This document shows positions 1 through 6,465 of a DNA stretch of 8,008 nucleotides, one piece after another (within the stretch, counting starts at the first letter, position 1; every line of letters starts with the position of its first letter). Made by a program: the position numbers and the translations under genes. Source of the DNA: CAZTME01 sp964614795 (lineage in GTDB: Bacteria > Patescibacteriota > Microgenomatia > UBA1400 > PJMF01); assembly GCA_964614795.1 (NCBI GenBank), contig CAZTME010000051.1, forward strand, positions 1 through 8,008. Reading direction: 5' to 3'. The notes beneath the pieces were generated by a model. That model worked only from the letters and a program-made list of their open reading frames with translations, was not told where the DNA came from and made no database searches.

Positions 1-120
1 TAAAGCGCTTTCTTGAGAGCGTTTCATTTTACTAGCCGATACCATTTCCATAGCCTTGGTAATTTTGGCTATATTGCGAGCGGTGTTGATGCGTTGCTTG
101 ACTTGTCTAGAATTGGCCAT
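1..120 (-). CDS. atpG: ATP synthase F1 gamma subunit, N-terminal part (cut by window edge)
   Basis: The first 40 codons of the central-stalk gamma subunit, which turns inside the alpha3beta3 ring and couples c-ring rotation to catalysis. The ATG lies at 118-120 and the frame stays open to the left edge. The visible protein begins MANSRQVKQRIN and continues with TARNIAKITKAMEMVSASKM, the conserved N-terminal helix of gamma (family pattern: I..RI.si.nt.kITkAM.mVaaaKlrr). The start lies 6 bases after the atpA stop. No Shine-Dalgarno sequence is visible in front of it, so translation is probably coupled to atpA. The gene is partial only because the window ends. Confidence 0.95.
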   Translation of the reverse strand, partial: MANSRQVKQRINTARNIAKITKAMEMVSASKMKRSQESAL

Positions 121-126
121 GATGAT

Positions 127-1656
127 TTATGCTTGTTCGTGAAATTCCGGATGGAGTTCGTTAAAACTCTTAACTGCTTGATGCAAATCTTTTTCAGTTT
201 TCTCGATAATTTTCTGTTCTTTTACAATACTATTGAGAATTTTGGCATGTGTAGCGTGGACATATTCTAAAAATTCAGCTTCCCATTTGGGAATGAGGTT
301 AGCTTGGATTTTATCCAGATATCCATTGACGGCGGAAAAAATCACCACCACTTGTTCTTCAACTTTCAAAGGAGTATCCCAGCCTTGTTTTAAAGTATTG
401 AAAACTTTTTCGCCCCTGTTTAATTGAGCTTTAGTTCTTTCATCCAAATCCGAACTGAATTGTGCAAAAGCTTCCAACTCTCTGAATTGAGCTAAATCCA
501 ATTTCATCGTGCCGGCCACTTGTTTCATAGACTTGAGCTGAGCGGCTGAACCAACACGAGATACGGACAAACCTACATTAATGGCCGGTTTCATACCGGA
601 GTTAAATAGATCGGTCTCCAGATAAATTTGACCATCGGTAATGGAAATCACGTTTGTCGGAATGTAAGCTGAAACGTCACTGGCTTGAGTTTCAATGATT
701 GGTAATGCAGTGATTGAACCACCACCACTTTCCTCATTGAGACGACAAGCTCTTTCCAGAAGCCTTGAATGCAAATAGAAAACATCGCCGGGATAGGCTT
801 CTCTACCGGACGGTCGGCGCAGTAAAAGAGAAATTTCTCTATACGCCTGAGCATGTTTGCTTAAATCGTCAAAAATAATTAAAACATCTTTGCCCTGCTC
901 AAGAAAATATTCGGCAATTGCTTGACCGGCATATGGAGCCAAATAGCGTTGCGCGGGAGTATCGGAGGCGGTGGCGGCCACAATCGTGGTGTAATTCATG
1001 GCAGATCGTTCTTGAAGAACTTGAGTGATTTGAGCTAATGAAGATCTTTTTTGACCAACGCTCACGTAAACACAAATGACATTTTGATCGGCCTGATTTA
1101 AAATCGTGCCTAAAGCCACCGAAGTTTTTCCCGTTGAACGATCTCCAATGATTAATTCTCTTTGACCTCTACCAATGGGAATCATTGCATCGATTGCTTT
1201 AATACCGGTTTGCAAGGGAACAGTAACGGATTTGCGTTGCATTACTCCCGGAGCAATTTTCTCTAGAGGCATGAATTTTTTTGGTTTTAATGTCGCCCCG
1301 GCATCAATTGGCTCACCCAATGAATTGAGAGTACGACCTAAAACACGATCGCTCACTCCAATAGACAACACTCTTCCGGTTCTTCTCACTAAAGAACCGG
1401 CTTTTAAATGTGAAGCATCTGTTAAACATACCACACCCACAGATTCTTTGCGCAGATTGAGAACCATACCGAAAGCATTTTCACCCAAATCGATTAATTC
1501 TAATGATTGTGCGTCATCCAAACCAGCGACTTCAGCCACACCGTCACCATAGCTTAAAACCGTGCCTACAGATTGCGGTTCGGTCGTTAAATTGGCGTTA
1601 GATAATACTTGAGCGAGAGTATCGGCAAGATTGGATTGTTTTGTTGACTTCTTCAT
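127..1656 (-). CDS. atpA: ATP synthase F1 alpha subunit
   Basis: Non-catalytic nucleotide-binding subunit of the F1 head, 509 residues, close to the usual 500-515. In order: an N-terminal helix (about 8-21) that in other species contacts delta, a beta-barrel domain (about 27-95), and the P-loop domain with Walker A GDRSTGKT at 171-178 and Walker B VLIIFDDL at 258-265. The VSRVG motif carries the arginine finger at R367, and a helical C-terminal domain follows. The segments RPSGREAYPGDVFYLHSRLL (281-300) and ETQASDVSAYIPTNVISITD (322-341) are nearly invariant in the family. No key residue is missing. The gene lies 23 bases after atpH and 6 before atpG. No clear ribosome binding site precedes the ATG, which suggests coupled translation within the operon. 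Confidence 0.98.
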   Translation of the reverse strand: MKKSTKQSNLADTLAQVLSNANLTTEPQSVGTVLSYGDGVAEVAGLDDAQSLELIDLGENAFGMVLNLRKESVGVVCLTDASHLKAGSLVRRTGRVLSIGVSDRVLGRTLNSLGEPIDAGATLKPKKFMPLEKIAPGVMQRKSVTVPLQTGIKAIDAMIPIGRGQRELIIGDRSTGKTSVALGTILNQADQNVICVYVSVGQKRSSLAQITQVLQERSAMNYTTIVAATASDTPAQRYLAPYAGQAIAEYFLEQGKDVLIIFDDLSKHAQAYREISLLLRRPSGREAYPGDVFYLHSRLLERACRLNEESGGGSITALPIIETQASDVSAYIPTNVISITDGQIYLETDLFNSGMKPAINVGLSVSRVGSAAQLKSMKQVAGTMKLDLAQFRELEAFAQFSSDLDERTKAQLNRGEKVFNTLKQGWDTPLKVEEQVVVIFSAVNGYLDKIQANLIPKWEAEFLEYVHATHAKILNSIVKEQKIIEKTEKDLHQAVKSFNELHPEFHEQA

Positions 1657-1679
1657 AAGAATTTTTAATCGAAATATTA

Positions 1680-2120
1680 CTACATAGAGTTGAGAACGGT
1701 GGTTTTGAGTCTGGACAATTTTCCTAGAATTGTATTGTCGTATTCTTTGGAACCAATGACAATTTTGACACCTCCTATAACTTTTGGATCAACCACTTCT
1801 TCAATCGTCACTTGGCCATGATTTTTTTGTAATGCTTGGGTGAGTGCTTTTTTTTGTGAAGCATCCAGCGCCACCGCCGAAGTAACAGTGCAAACTTGAT
1901 TGGATAACGCAATTTTGGTTAACTTTCCTTCCAAACTTGCATCATAGGTTTGATTGCCAATGGTTAATTTGAGACCACCCAAAATTTCCGAATTGACTTC
2001 ATAAATTAATTTTGCATCCCCTACTCTATTGGCAATGATGGTTTCAACTTGTTTTTTTTGCTCACTGTTTAATTCATGAGCTGTTGTGACAGTTAATTGA
2101 ATAGGTGCTTGCTTAATCAT
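1680..2120 (-). CDS. atpH: ATP synthase delta subunit with a duplicated C-terminal domain and no N-terminal helical domain
   Basis: Peripheral-stalk subunit that joins F1 to the b subunits. At 146 residues it is shorter than the usual 175-180. Its position between atpF and atpA and its C-terminal half identify it: TSAVALDASQKK (80-91), VVDPKVIGGVKIVIG (109-123) and a final YDNTILGKL (127-135) match the delta/OSCP C-terminal domain. The N-terminal six-helix domain is absent. Instead residues 7-70 are a second copy of the C-terminal domain: they align with 75-138 at a constant offset of 68 without gaps, 20 of 64 identical, sharing TVT.A..L...QKK, GG.K..IG, YD and GKL. Known family biology places the missing domain on top of the alpha subunits and the C-terminal domain on b. 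How this version caps F1 is unknown. The gene starts 12 bases after atpF without a visible Shine-Dalgarno. The reading frame is clean, with no sign of decay. Confidence 0.85.
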   Translation of the reverse strand: MIKQAPIQLTVTTAHELNSEQKKQVETIIANRVGDAKLIYEVNSEILGGLKLTIGNQTYDASLEGKLTKIALSNQVCTVTSAVALDASQKKALTQALQKNHGQVTIEEVVDPKVIGGVKIVIGSKEYDNTILGKLSRLKTTVLNSM

Positions 2121-2132
2121 ATGTTTTGATAC

Positions 2133-2618
2133 TTACAATTTTTTAAGAATGACTGCTAATTCTTGCGAAAGCAGTTCTTTTTGATCGGCTTTCGTTAAAG
2201 TTTTAGGTAAAACATTAGCCACCGCTTCATACATATGAGAGATTAACGCCTGCTCTTGATTACGTACACTAGCTTGCCACTCGGCTTGATAATCAGCTCG
2301 CATTTTTTCGATTAATTGTTCCGCCTCAGCTTTGGCTTTCGCTAAAATTTCCGCCTGTTGTTCTTTGGCTTCTTGTGTCGCTTTTTTCAAAATGCTCGCT
2401 GATTGCTCTTTAAGCTCGAGTTCAGTTTTAGCTTTTAATTGCTCAATTTTTTCTTGGTGAGCTAGAGCTTTAGCGGCAGCTTTTTGACCTTCCTCTACTC
2501 TTTTGGCGCGTTCTTCAAAAATTTTCAAAACAGGTTTATACAATAAAAACCACAAAGCTACTAAAACCACACCAAAATTAATTATCTGAAAAATAATCAC
2601 TGAGAGTTGAATGTCCAT
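2133..2618 (-). CDS. atpF: ATP synthase F0 b subunit
   Basis: Peripheral-stalk subunit, 161 residues, usual length. A single N-terminal membrane helix (about 4-27, with the typical INF at 13-15 and KPV at 28-30) is followed by FEERAKRVEEG and a long, highly charged Ala/Glu/Lys/Gln-rich coiled coil (about 34-120). The C-terminal segment (125-161) should meet the delta subunit. As a dimer it holds the F1 head still against the rotating c-ring. The start is firm: AAAGGAGT lies 6 bases upstream of the ATG. The gene sits between atpE (38-base gap) and atpH (12-base gap), as in standard bacterial atp operons. Confidence 0.95.
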   Translation of the reverse strand: MDIQLSVIIFQIINFGVVLVALWFLLYKPVLKIFEERAKRVEEGQKAAAKALAHQEKIEQLKAKTELELKEQSASILKKATQEAKEQQAEILAKAKAEAEQLIEKMRADYQAEWQASVRNQEQALISHMYEAVANVLPKTLTKADQKELLSQELAVILKKL

Positions 2619-2624
2619 AGTCGT

Positions 2625-2632
2625 ACTCCTTT
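2625..2632 (-). promoter_or_regulatory. Shine-Dalgarno site of atpF
   Basis: On the minus strand AAAGGAGT ends 6 bases before the atpF ATG. A second AAAGGAGAG lies further upstream in the same 38-base gap. atpF and atpE are the only genes of this operon segment with an obvious Shine-Dalgarno site. Confidence 0.75.
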
Positions 2633-2656
2633 ATATATACTCTCCTTTTTTTGTGA

Positions 2657-2872
2657 TTAAACAAATTTAAGGATGAGGGCGACTACTAATGCATAAATAG
2701 CAATGGCTTCGGCGAAAGCTAAACCTAGAACCATGTTGGTTTGAATTTTCCCTGCGGCTTCCGGATTTCTGCCAATAGCTTCTAAGCCTTTAGAAACCAG
2801 CATGCCAATAGCAAGAGCCGGTGCGATAGTGCCAACACCCATGACGAGTGCAATAGATAAATCTGGTGACAT
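2657..2872 (-). CDS. atpE: ATP synthase F0 c subunit (proteolipid of the rotor ring)
   Basis: A 71-residue hairpin of two membrane helices (about 6-29 and 46-70) joined by the polar loop GRNPEAAGK (34-42). Many copies form the rotor ring that carries protons across the membrane. The ion-carrying carboxylate is E55 in GLAFAEAIAIY (50-60). Sodium-type rings need a Gln in helix 1 and a Glu-Ser pair in helix 2. Here the corresponding positions are I22 and A56, so a proton ring is expected. Helix 1 has APALAIG where many bacteria have a glycine ladder. The ATG is preceded by a perfect AGGAGG. The gene sits between atpB and atpF. Confidence 0.97.
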   Translation of the reverse strand: MSPDLSIALVMGVGTIAPALAIGMLVSKGLEAIGRNPEAAGKIQTNMVLGLAFAEAIAIYALVVALILKFV

Positions 2873-2876
2873 GTGT

Positions 2877-2882
2877 CCTCCT
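2877..2882 (-). promoter_or_regulatory. Strong Shine-Dalgarno site of atpE
   Basis: On the minus strand TAGGAGGACAC precedes the ATG, a full AGGAGG with a 4-base spacer. It is the best ribosome binding site of the operon and stands before the subunit needed in the highest copy number. It fixes the atpE start. Confidence 0.8.
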
Positions 2883-2907
2883 ATTTTTTTATTACGTTAT
2901 TACTTCA

Positions 2908-3828
2908 TTAGTGCTCATGTTCTGCGTGGCTTTGAGTGGCCATATTATAAAACACTAATGACAACATGGAAAAAACGAGTGCTTGCATCATACCGACAAA
3001 TAGCTCCAAACCATAAAATGGAATTGGAATGACTACTTTGGTGATGTAAAGTAAAACCGCAATTAAAACTTCTCCGGCGAAAACATTACCAAAGAGACGG
3101 AAAGCAAAAGAAATGATTTTTGCAAATTCGGAAATAATTTCAAGCAAACCTACAAAAAACATAATCGGACTGGAAAAATTAAAGAATTTACCCAAGTATC
3201 CAAGTTGCAGATGCATAAAACCAAACATTTGAACAAAAACAATTGTGAGAAGACCCAAGGCGATAGTAGTGTTTAAATCGGCGGTGTTAGCTCTGAAAAT
3301 GGGCGTCATAACGGCATGATGCTCGCTTTTTTCTTCGGCATGAGCTTCCTGTGAATCTTGATAATGATTTTCATCTGTGGAATTGCTTTCCGAGTGAGTA
3401 TCGTTGGATGAATCTGTATCGGCAGCTTGAACAACTCCAAAAGTTGGTGTAGTAGAAGTAACGGTTTCATGTTGGGGAGGTTCCGGAATTGGTACCATAA
3501 TTGAACCAACTCCCGGAATTAAACCGCTCCAATTATTTAATAAAATGAATAAGAAAAAAGTGGCAATGAAAGGCAAAAATAAACGAGCTTTCTTCATGTC
3601 GTTGGTGATCATGTAACAAAATTGAAAAAAAGCTTCAACCAACATTTCTCCAAAGTTTTGCAAGCCGGTTGGTTTGTTGGTGGGTTTAAGCGAGCGATTA
3701 ATGGCAAAAGCGGTGATGATGATTAAGGATGAGACTATAACTCCGGTAAACATGGAGTTGGTGATTACAAAAGACCCAAGATTAAATATGGGTTCTGCTG
3801 ATAGTGAAATGTGAATGTTGGCTGCCAT
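2908..3828 (-). CDS. atpB: ATP synthase F0 a subunit with an acidic/His-rich loop insertion
   Basis: Stator subunit that forms the two proton half-channels against the c-ring, 306 residues. Membrane helices lie at about 26-44, 84-104, 185-208, 222-262 (long, containing the active site) and 268-297. The essential arginine is R244 in FRLFGNVFAGE (243-253), with N248 and E253 matching E. coli N214 and E219. E275 stands where E. coli has H245, a common swap. After GLIPGVGS (102-109) the usual short loop before FRANTADLNTT (178-188) is expanded: about residues 119-172 are rich in Ser/Thr, with 12 acidic residues, 6 histidines and one lysine. By the known topology this loop is outside, near proton entry. 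The C-terminus ends HAEHEH. It is the first gene of the operon. No Shine-Dalgarno precedes the ATG. Confidence 0.95.
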   Translation of the reverse strand: MAANIHISLSAEPIFNLGSFVITNSMFTGVIVSSLIIITAFAINRSLKPTNKPTGLQNFGEMLVEAFFQFCYMITNDMKKARLFLPFIATFFLFILLNNWSGLIPGVGSIMVPIPEPPQHETVTSTTPTFGVVQAADTDSSNDTHSESNSTDENHYQDSQEAHAEEKSEHHAVMTPIFRANTADLNTTIALGLLTIVFVQMFGFMHLQLGYLGKFFNFSSPIMFFVGLLEIISEFAKIISFAFRLFGNVFAGEVLIAVLLYITKVVIPIPFYGLELFVGMMQALVFSMLSLVFYNMATQSHAEHEH

Positions 3829-3845
3829 ATGTAATTAATGTGTAT

Positions 3846-3874
3846 AGTATGCACTATTACGATCTATTTGTCTA
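3846..3874 (-). promoter_or_regulatory. Candidate promoter of the atp operon
   Basis: On the minus strand TAGACA (3869-3874, -35, 5 of 6 consensus) and CATACT (3846-3851, -10, 4 of 6) are separated by 17 bases. The predicted start near 3839 leaves a leader of only about 11 bases before the atpB ATG, which fits the lack of a Shine-Dalgarno there. It lies directly after the terminator of the upstream gene. Consensus match only. Confidence 0.5.
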
Positions 3875-3906
3875 GATTCTTATTGTTCAACAAGTCTGTT
3901 CTTGAC

Positions 3907-3937
3907 AATAAAAACCGCCCTTGGTTTCAAGGGCGGT
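3907..3937 (-). terminator. Intrinsic terminator of the LytR_C fusion gene
   Basis: Read on the minus strand, a perfect 10-bp GC-rich stem, ACCGCCCTTG with CAAGGGCGGT (3914-3923 and 3928-3937), closes a 4-base loop and is followed by TTTTTATT. It begins 12 bases after the stop of the gene at 3950-5878 and insulates it from the atp operon. Confidence 0.9.
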
Positions 3938-3949
3938 AACAAAATTCAT

Positions 3950-5878
3950 TTATTCGTTAAGAACAATTACTACTGCGTAACTTCCTTGAGGATCTTCAAC
4001 TTTTCCAAGATCTTCATTTAAAGTGAGAGTCAGTTTGGTTGCATCTTCAAGAAGATCGACAATGCTGGCATCCTCTCCTTTAACGAAAACAAAATTGCCT
4101 TTCTCCTCGTAAGTGCCTTTGGCATTGCCGGTACTGGTGTTGGCAAATCCCGCTTTTGTTAAAGTATCTTTAACAGTGCCTGCCAAGCCTGCTCTGCCGG
4201 TGGCATTTACGACTAAAATTTTTGATTTTTTCACATCGGTTTGGGTTGCCGATGCAGTAGCTTTGTTGGCAGTATTAGCTTTGGTGGCAGATGTGGTTGC
4301 TGTAGCTGAACCACTGGCTTGGGCCGATTCGGAAGCATCGGTGCTGGGGCTGGCATCCTCATCGATTGCCACTTCTTTAATTTCCGGTTCCGGTTGAACA
4401 CTTACCACCGGGGCCGGAGTGGCATCTTTCTTGGCCTGATTTGTGATGTACATTCCTACACCTACACCAAGAGAAACGGTTACTACCAAAGCGACCACCA
4501 TTACAATTATCATGCGCATCATAGGTTTTCCTCCATCGTTATTTTGCACTGGTTTGAGTTGTTGTGAACTACTACCTAATTGTCCACCAGCGAACTGGGT
4601 TAAGTCAATACCCGTTTGAACAGTGCTGGAAGAACTATTCAGTTTTTGACCAATGCTGGGTGTGTTAATACTTGGTTGGGCTTCTGAGTTAATATTTTCA
4701 TTATTTGCAATCGAGTTATTTTGCGGTGATGATTGCAAATTTTCTGATATTGAAGTGGTGACGGCAGTTGGTTTGGGCAGTGGTTCACTTGAGTTGGGTG
4801 CTACCACTGGGGTTGAAGAACTGGTTTTAATTTTTAGACCTTCTTCTTCTTTTGTGCTCTCTTCATTTTGAACAACTTCCATTTCTTTTTTAGAATCTGT
4901 GTTTGCTTGGGCGGGCATGATTTCTCCTTTATTTTCTTTAATGTCATTTACTGCTTGATTAATTGTAACAGAATTTTTGAAAGAAGAGTCAGTACCGGAA
5001 TTTACTGCTAGATATTCTTTTATTTCCAAACCCGTAGCCTTGGGTAATTGTAAATATGGAACCGGAAAATCGGTAATTGAAATAGTTTTCGCTATGGTTT
5101 CCAGTAAGCATGTGGTTACTTCATCACTCTCAGATGCTTGAGTAGCTTCGTTCATTTTTTGTAAAGGAAGCTCTAATTTAATTAAATCTCTTAAATTTGA
5201 TGCCACTTCTGCAGAAGAGATGGCATAGACCGACATGGTGCTCGGCTCGGATTTTTTGAAGCTGGATATTAGAGCTCCGGCGGATTTTAATTCAAGATGA
5301 TTAAAGCTGGCGCAGTTTTCAACACCAATATAATGTTGAGCGATGTAAAGAATTCCTTCCAGTTCAATCACACTAACTGAAGGTTCAAGAGTTATCATTG
5401 ATTTTATTGACCAAGATAACGAGGTTAAAGAATTCAGATCAATACTGTGTTTGCCGGCAATCACTCTTAACGGAAGAAGTAGTTCTTTTTCAATTGCTGT
5501 CAGTTGAACTCTTGTTGCACCTTTGTGTTGATTTAAAACCGTAGGTACAAGAAAATGTGTGTTTGTAGAAAGATCCAGAGCGGGCAATAGTTTCGATTTA
5601 ATTTCTTCTTTTATCGCTGAATCACTTTCCGCGTTGATAGTTTGAATTGTTTGAGTGAATAAAGAATCACTTAAAATTAAATGGTATGATCCATCTTTTT
5701 CTAGTGTAGAGAAGATTTTTTCCAATGCAAGAATGTTGAAACCACCCTTTTGCATGACTTCTAGCGAGTGTGTTGAGAGGGTGGCTATAGAGTATGAATG
5801 CGGTTTTTTGGTGGGCAGAAGTTCGGCGCATATGGCCAAATTGGGAAGCAAAATAAGAATTTTCGTAGCGGTTGACAT
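3950..5878 (-). CDS. Membrane protein: PilM/GspL-like N-terminal part, one TM helix, C-terminal LytR_C domain
   Basis: A 642-residue protein in five parts. Residues 1-290 form a globular region without signal peptide. The segments LILSDSLFTQTIQ (67-79), IKEEIKSKLLPAL (89-101) and the stretch around 105-190 recall PilM/GspL actin-fold proteins of type IV pilus and type II secretion systems; this part is tentative. Residues about 291-452 are a Ser/Asn/Gln/Glu-rich linker. One hydrophobic helix (456-478, MIIVMVVALVVTVSLGVGVG) follows K451 and R455, so the N-terminal part should be cytoplasmic. A second Ala/Thr/Ser-rich linker (about 505-550) leads to a LytR_C-type domain (552-642) with ILVVNATGRAGLAGTVKDTL (554-573). 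LytR_C domains occur on envelope proteins; their role is poorly known. It may link a cytoplasmic machine to the cell surface. The gene is a single transcription unit with its own promoter and terminator. No catalytic motif was seen. Confidence 0.75.
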   Translation of the reverse strand: MSTATKILILLPNLAICAELLPTKKPHSYSIATLSTHSLEVMQKGGFNILALEKIFSTLEKDGSYHLILSDSLFTQTIQTINAESDSAIKEEIKSKLLPALDLSTNTHFLVPTVLNQHKGATRVQLTAIEKELLLPLRVIAGKHSIDLNSLTSLSWSIKSMITLEPSVSVIELEGILYIAQHYIGVENCASFNHLELKSAGALISSFKKSEPSTMSVYAISSAEVASNLRDLIKLELPLQKMNEATQASESDEVTTCLLETIAKTISITDFPVPYLQLPKATGLEIKEYLAVNSGTDSSFKNSVTINQAVNDIKENKGEIMPAQANTDSKKEMEVVQNEESTKEEEGLKIKTSSSTPVVAPNSSEPLPKPTAVTTSISENLQSSPQNNSIANNENINSEAQPSINTPSIGQKLNSSSSTVQTGIDLTQFAGGQLGSSSQQLKPVQNNDGGKPMMRMIIVMVVALVVTVSLGVGVGMYITNQAKKDATPAPVVSVQPEPEIKEVAIDEDASPSTDASESAQASGSATATTSATKANTANKATASATQTDVKKSKILVVNATGRAGLAGTVKDTLTKAGFANTSTGNAKGTYEEKGNFVFVKGEDASIVDLLEDATKLTLTLNEDLGKVEDPQGSYAVVIVLNE

Positions 5879-5884
5879 AGCTTT

Positions 5885-5912
5885 ACTATACCAGTCTGGA
5901 AAATCTTTTCAA
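5885..5912 (-). promoter_or_regulatory. Promoter of the LytR_C fusion gene, predicted leaderless
   Basis: On the minus strand TTGAAA (5907-5912, 5 of 6) and TATAGT (5885-5890, 5 of 6) are separated by 16 bases. Only AAAGCT stands between the -10 box and the ATG, so the expected start point is the A of the start codon itself. No Shine-Dalgarno is present. The -35 box overlaps the end of the decayed toxin remnant. Confidence 0.6.
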
Positions 5913-6231
5913 GAAGAGGTTGAAGCTAATTGCATAGAGACAAATCCAAAAGTAATTTTCTTTACTTCGATAATAATTCTGGATTTAATCACTTCCCAAG
6001 AGATATTTTTTATCATTCCGGGCATGGGTTGCGAGTTCGCATCTTCAAAATAAACCAGTGACTTGAAAATGTGAGCTTCATTGTAGTTGAAAGATGAGTA
6101 CTTTTTGCTGAGTTTATTTAATAAATCACTCAAAGAGTATTAATCAAAAATAAAAAACAAATCTACAAAATCTATTTTACTAGTTTTGTTGTGTTGGGCG
6201 GTAGGGCATTAGGAAAAAATGTGGTTTTCAT
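5909..6231 (-). pseudogene. Remnant of an AbiEii-like nucleotidyltransferase toxin (start and tail only)
   Basis: Two separate pieces of one family are visible. The ATG at 6229-6231 overlaps the antitoxin stop as ATGA and opens 19 codons, MKTTFFPNALPPNTTKLVK, ending in TAG at 6172-6174. This is like the N-terminus of AbiEii-family toxins, where an LP..t..LL segment precedes the GG(T/S) and DxD nucleotidyltransferase core. A second piece in another frame (5909-6139) reads YSLSDLLNKL, then HIFKSLVYFEDA and PMPGMIKNISWEVIK, resembling the family's C-terminal end. The 30-odd bases between them replace what should be well over 100 residues with the whole catalytic core. The locus therefore cannot make an active toxin. 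Family assignment comes from remembered motifs and the operon logic with the gene before it, not from a search. Confidence 0.65.
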
Positions 6232-6459
6232 GACAAGTAAATTTGCCAAAAATTTCTAGATTTTGGTTGTAATTTTAATTGCGGAAGTAAATGCAATATT
6301 TCAAGTCTGCTAGTTTTTGTAAACAACCATTTGAGTGATTCAATGTTGCCTTTATCTAGGACCGTTTGGATAATGTACTTCTTATGCTCTGGCCAATTTA
6401 ATTCATCCAAATTGTCCCCCCAAAAAAAGCTGAACTTGTGTTGGAATTTGTTTATTCAT
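6228..6459 (-). pseudogene. DUF6922-like antitoxin gene, frameshifted in a T7G6 run
   Basis: From the ATG at 6457-6459 the frame reads MNKQIPTQVQLF and then runs into a stop. Removing one T from the T7G6 run (minus strand, 6416-6428) joins it to the long frame FWGDNLDELNWPEHKKYII, giving a protein of 76 residues that ends in PKSRNFWQIYLS. The pattern FW(D)..d...LdW.kHk.yII..vL..Gn....k.L and a final sr.FW resembles the small DUF6922 proteins commonly encoded just before AbiEii-type toxins, where they presumably act as antitoxins. The stop overlaps the start of the toxin remnant (ATGA), a typical toxin-antitoxin arrangement. An unbroken 60-codon frame with a TTG start exists inside but would lack the conserved FW segment. 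The break could be decay, slippage-based switching or a sequencing error. Confidence 0.65.
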
Positions 6460-6465
6460 TGCCAA

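Noticed and set aside
1175..1552. 125-codon plus-strand frame inside atpA
   Set aside because: Antisense shadow of a highly conserved gene, with no start signal or known motif.
2657..2872. Sodium-specific c-ring
   Set aside because: The Gln in helix 1 and the Ser after the key Glu, both needed for sodium binding, are Ile and Ala here.
4113..4397. Long plus-strand frame opposite the LytR_C fusion gene, rich in Ala/Val
   Set aside because: It is the antisense shadow of the Ala/Thr/Ser-rich linker and C-terminal domain, which have clear protein-level support on the minus strand.
5909..6133. A separate small intact gene with a TTG start
   Set aside because: It has no start signal, and its YFEDA...PMP...W..IK pattern is that of a toxin C-terminal tail, so it is treated as part of the remnant.
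6228..6410. A 60-codon gene with a TTG start
   Set aside because: The conserved FWGDN residues lie upstream of the TTG in the same frame, and a natural ATG lies one frame away at 6459. A frameshifted longer gene explains it better.
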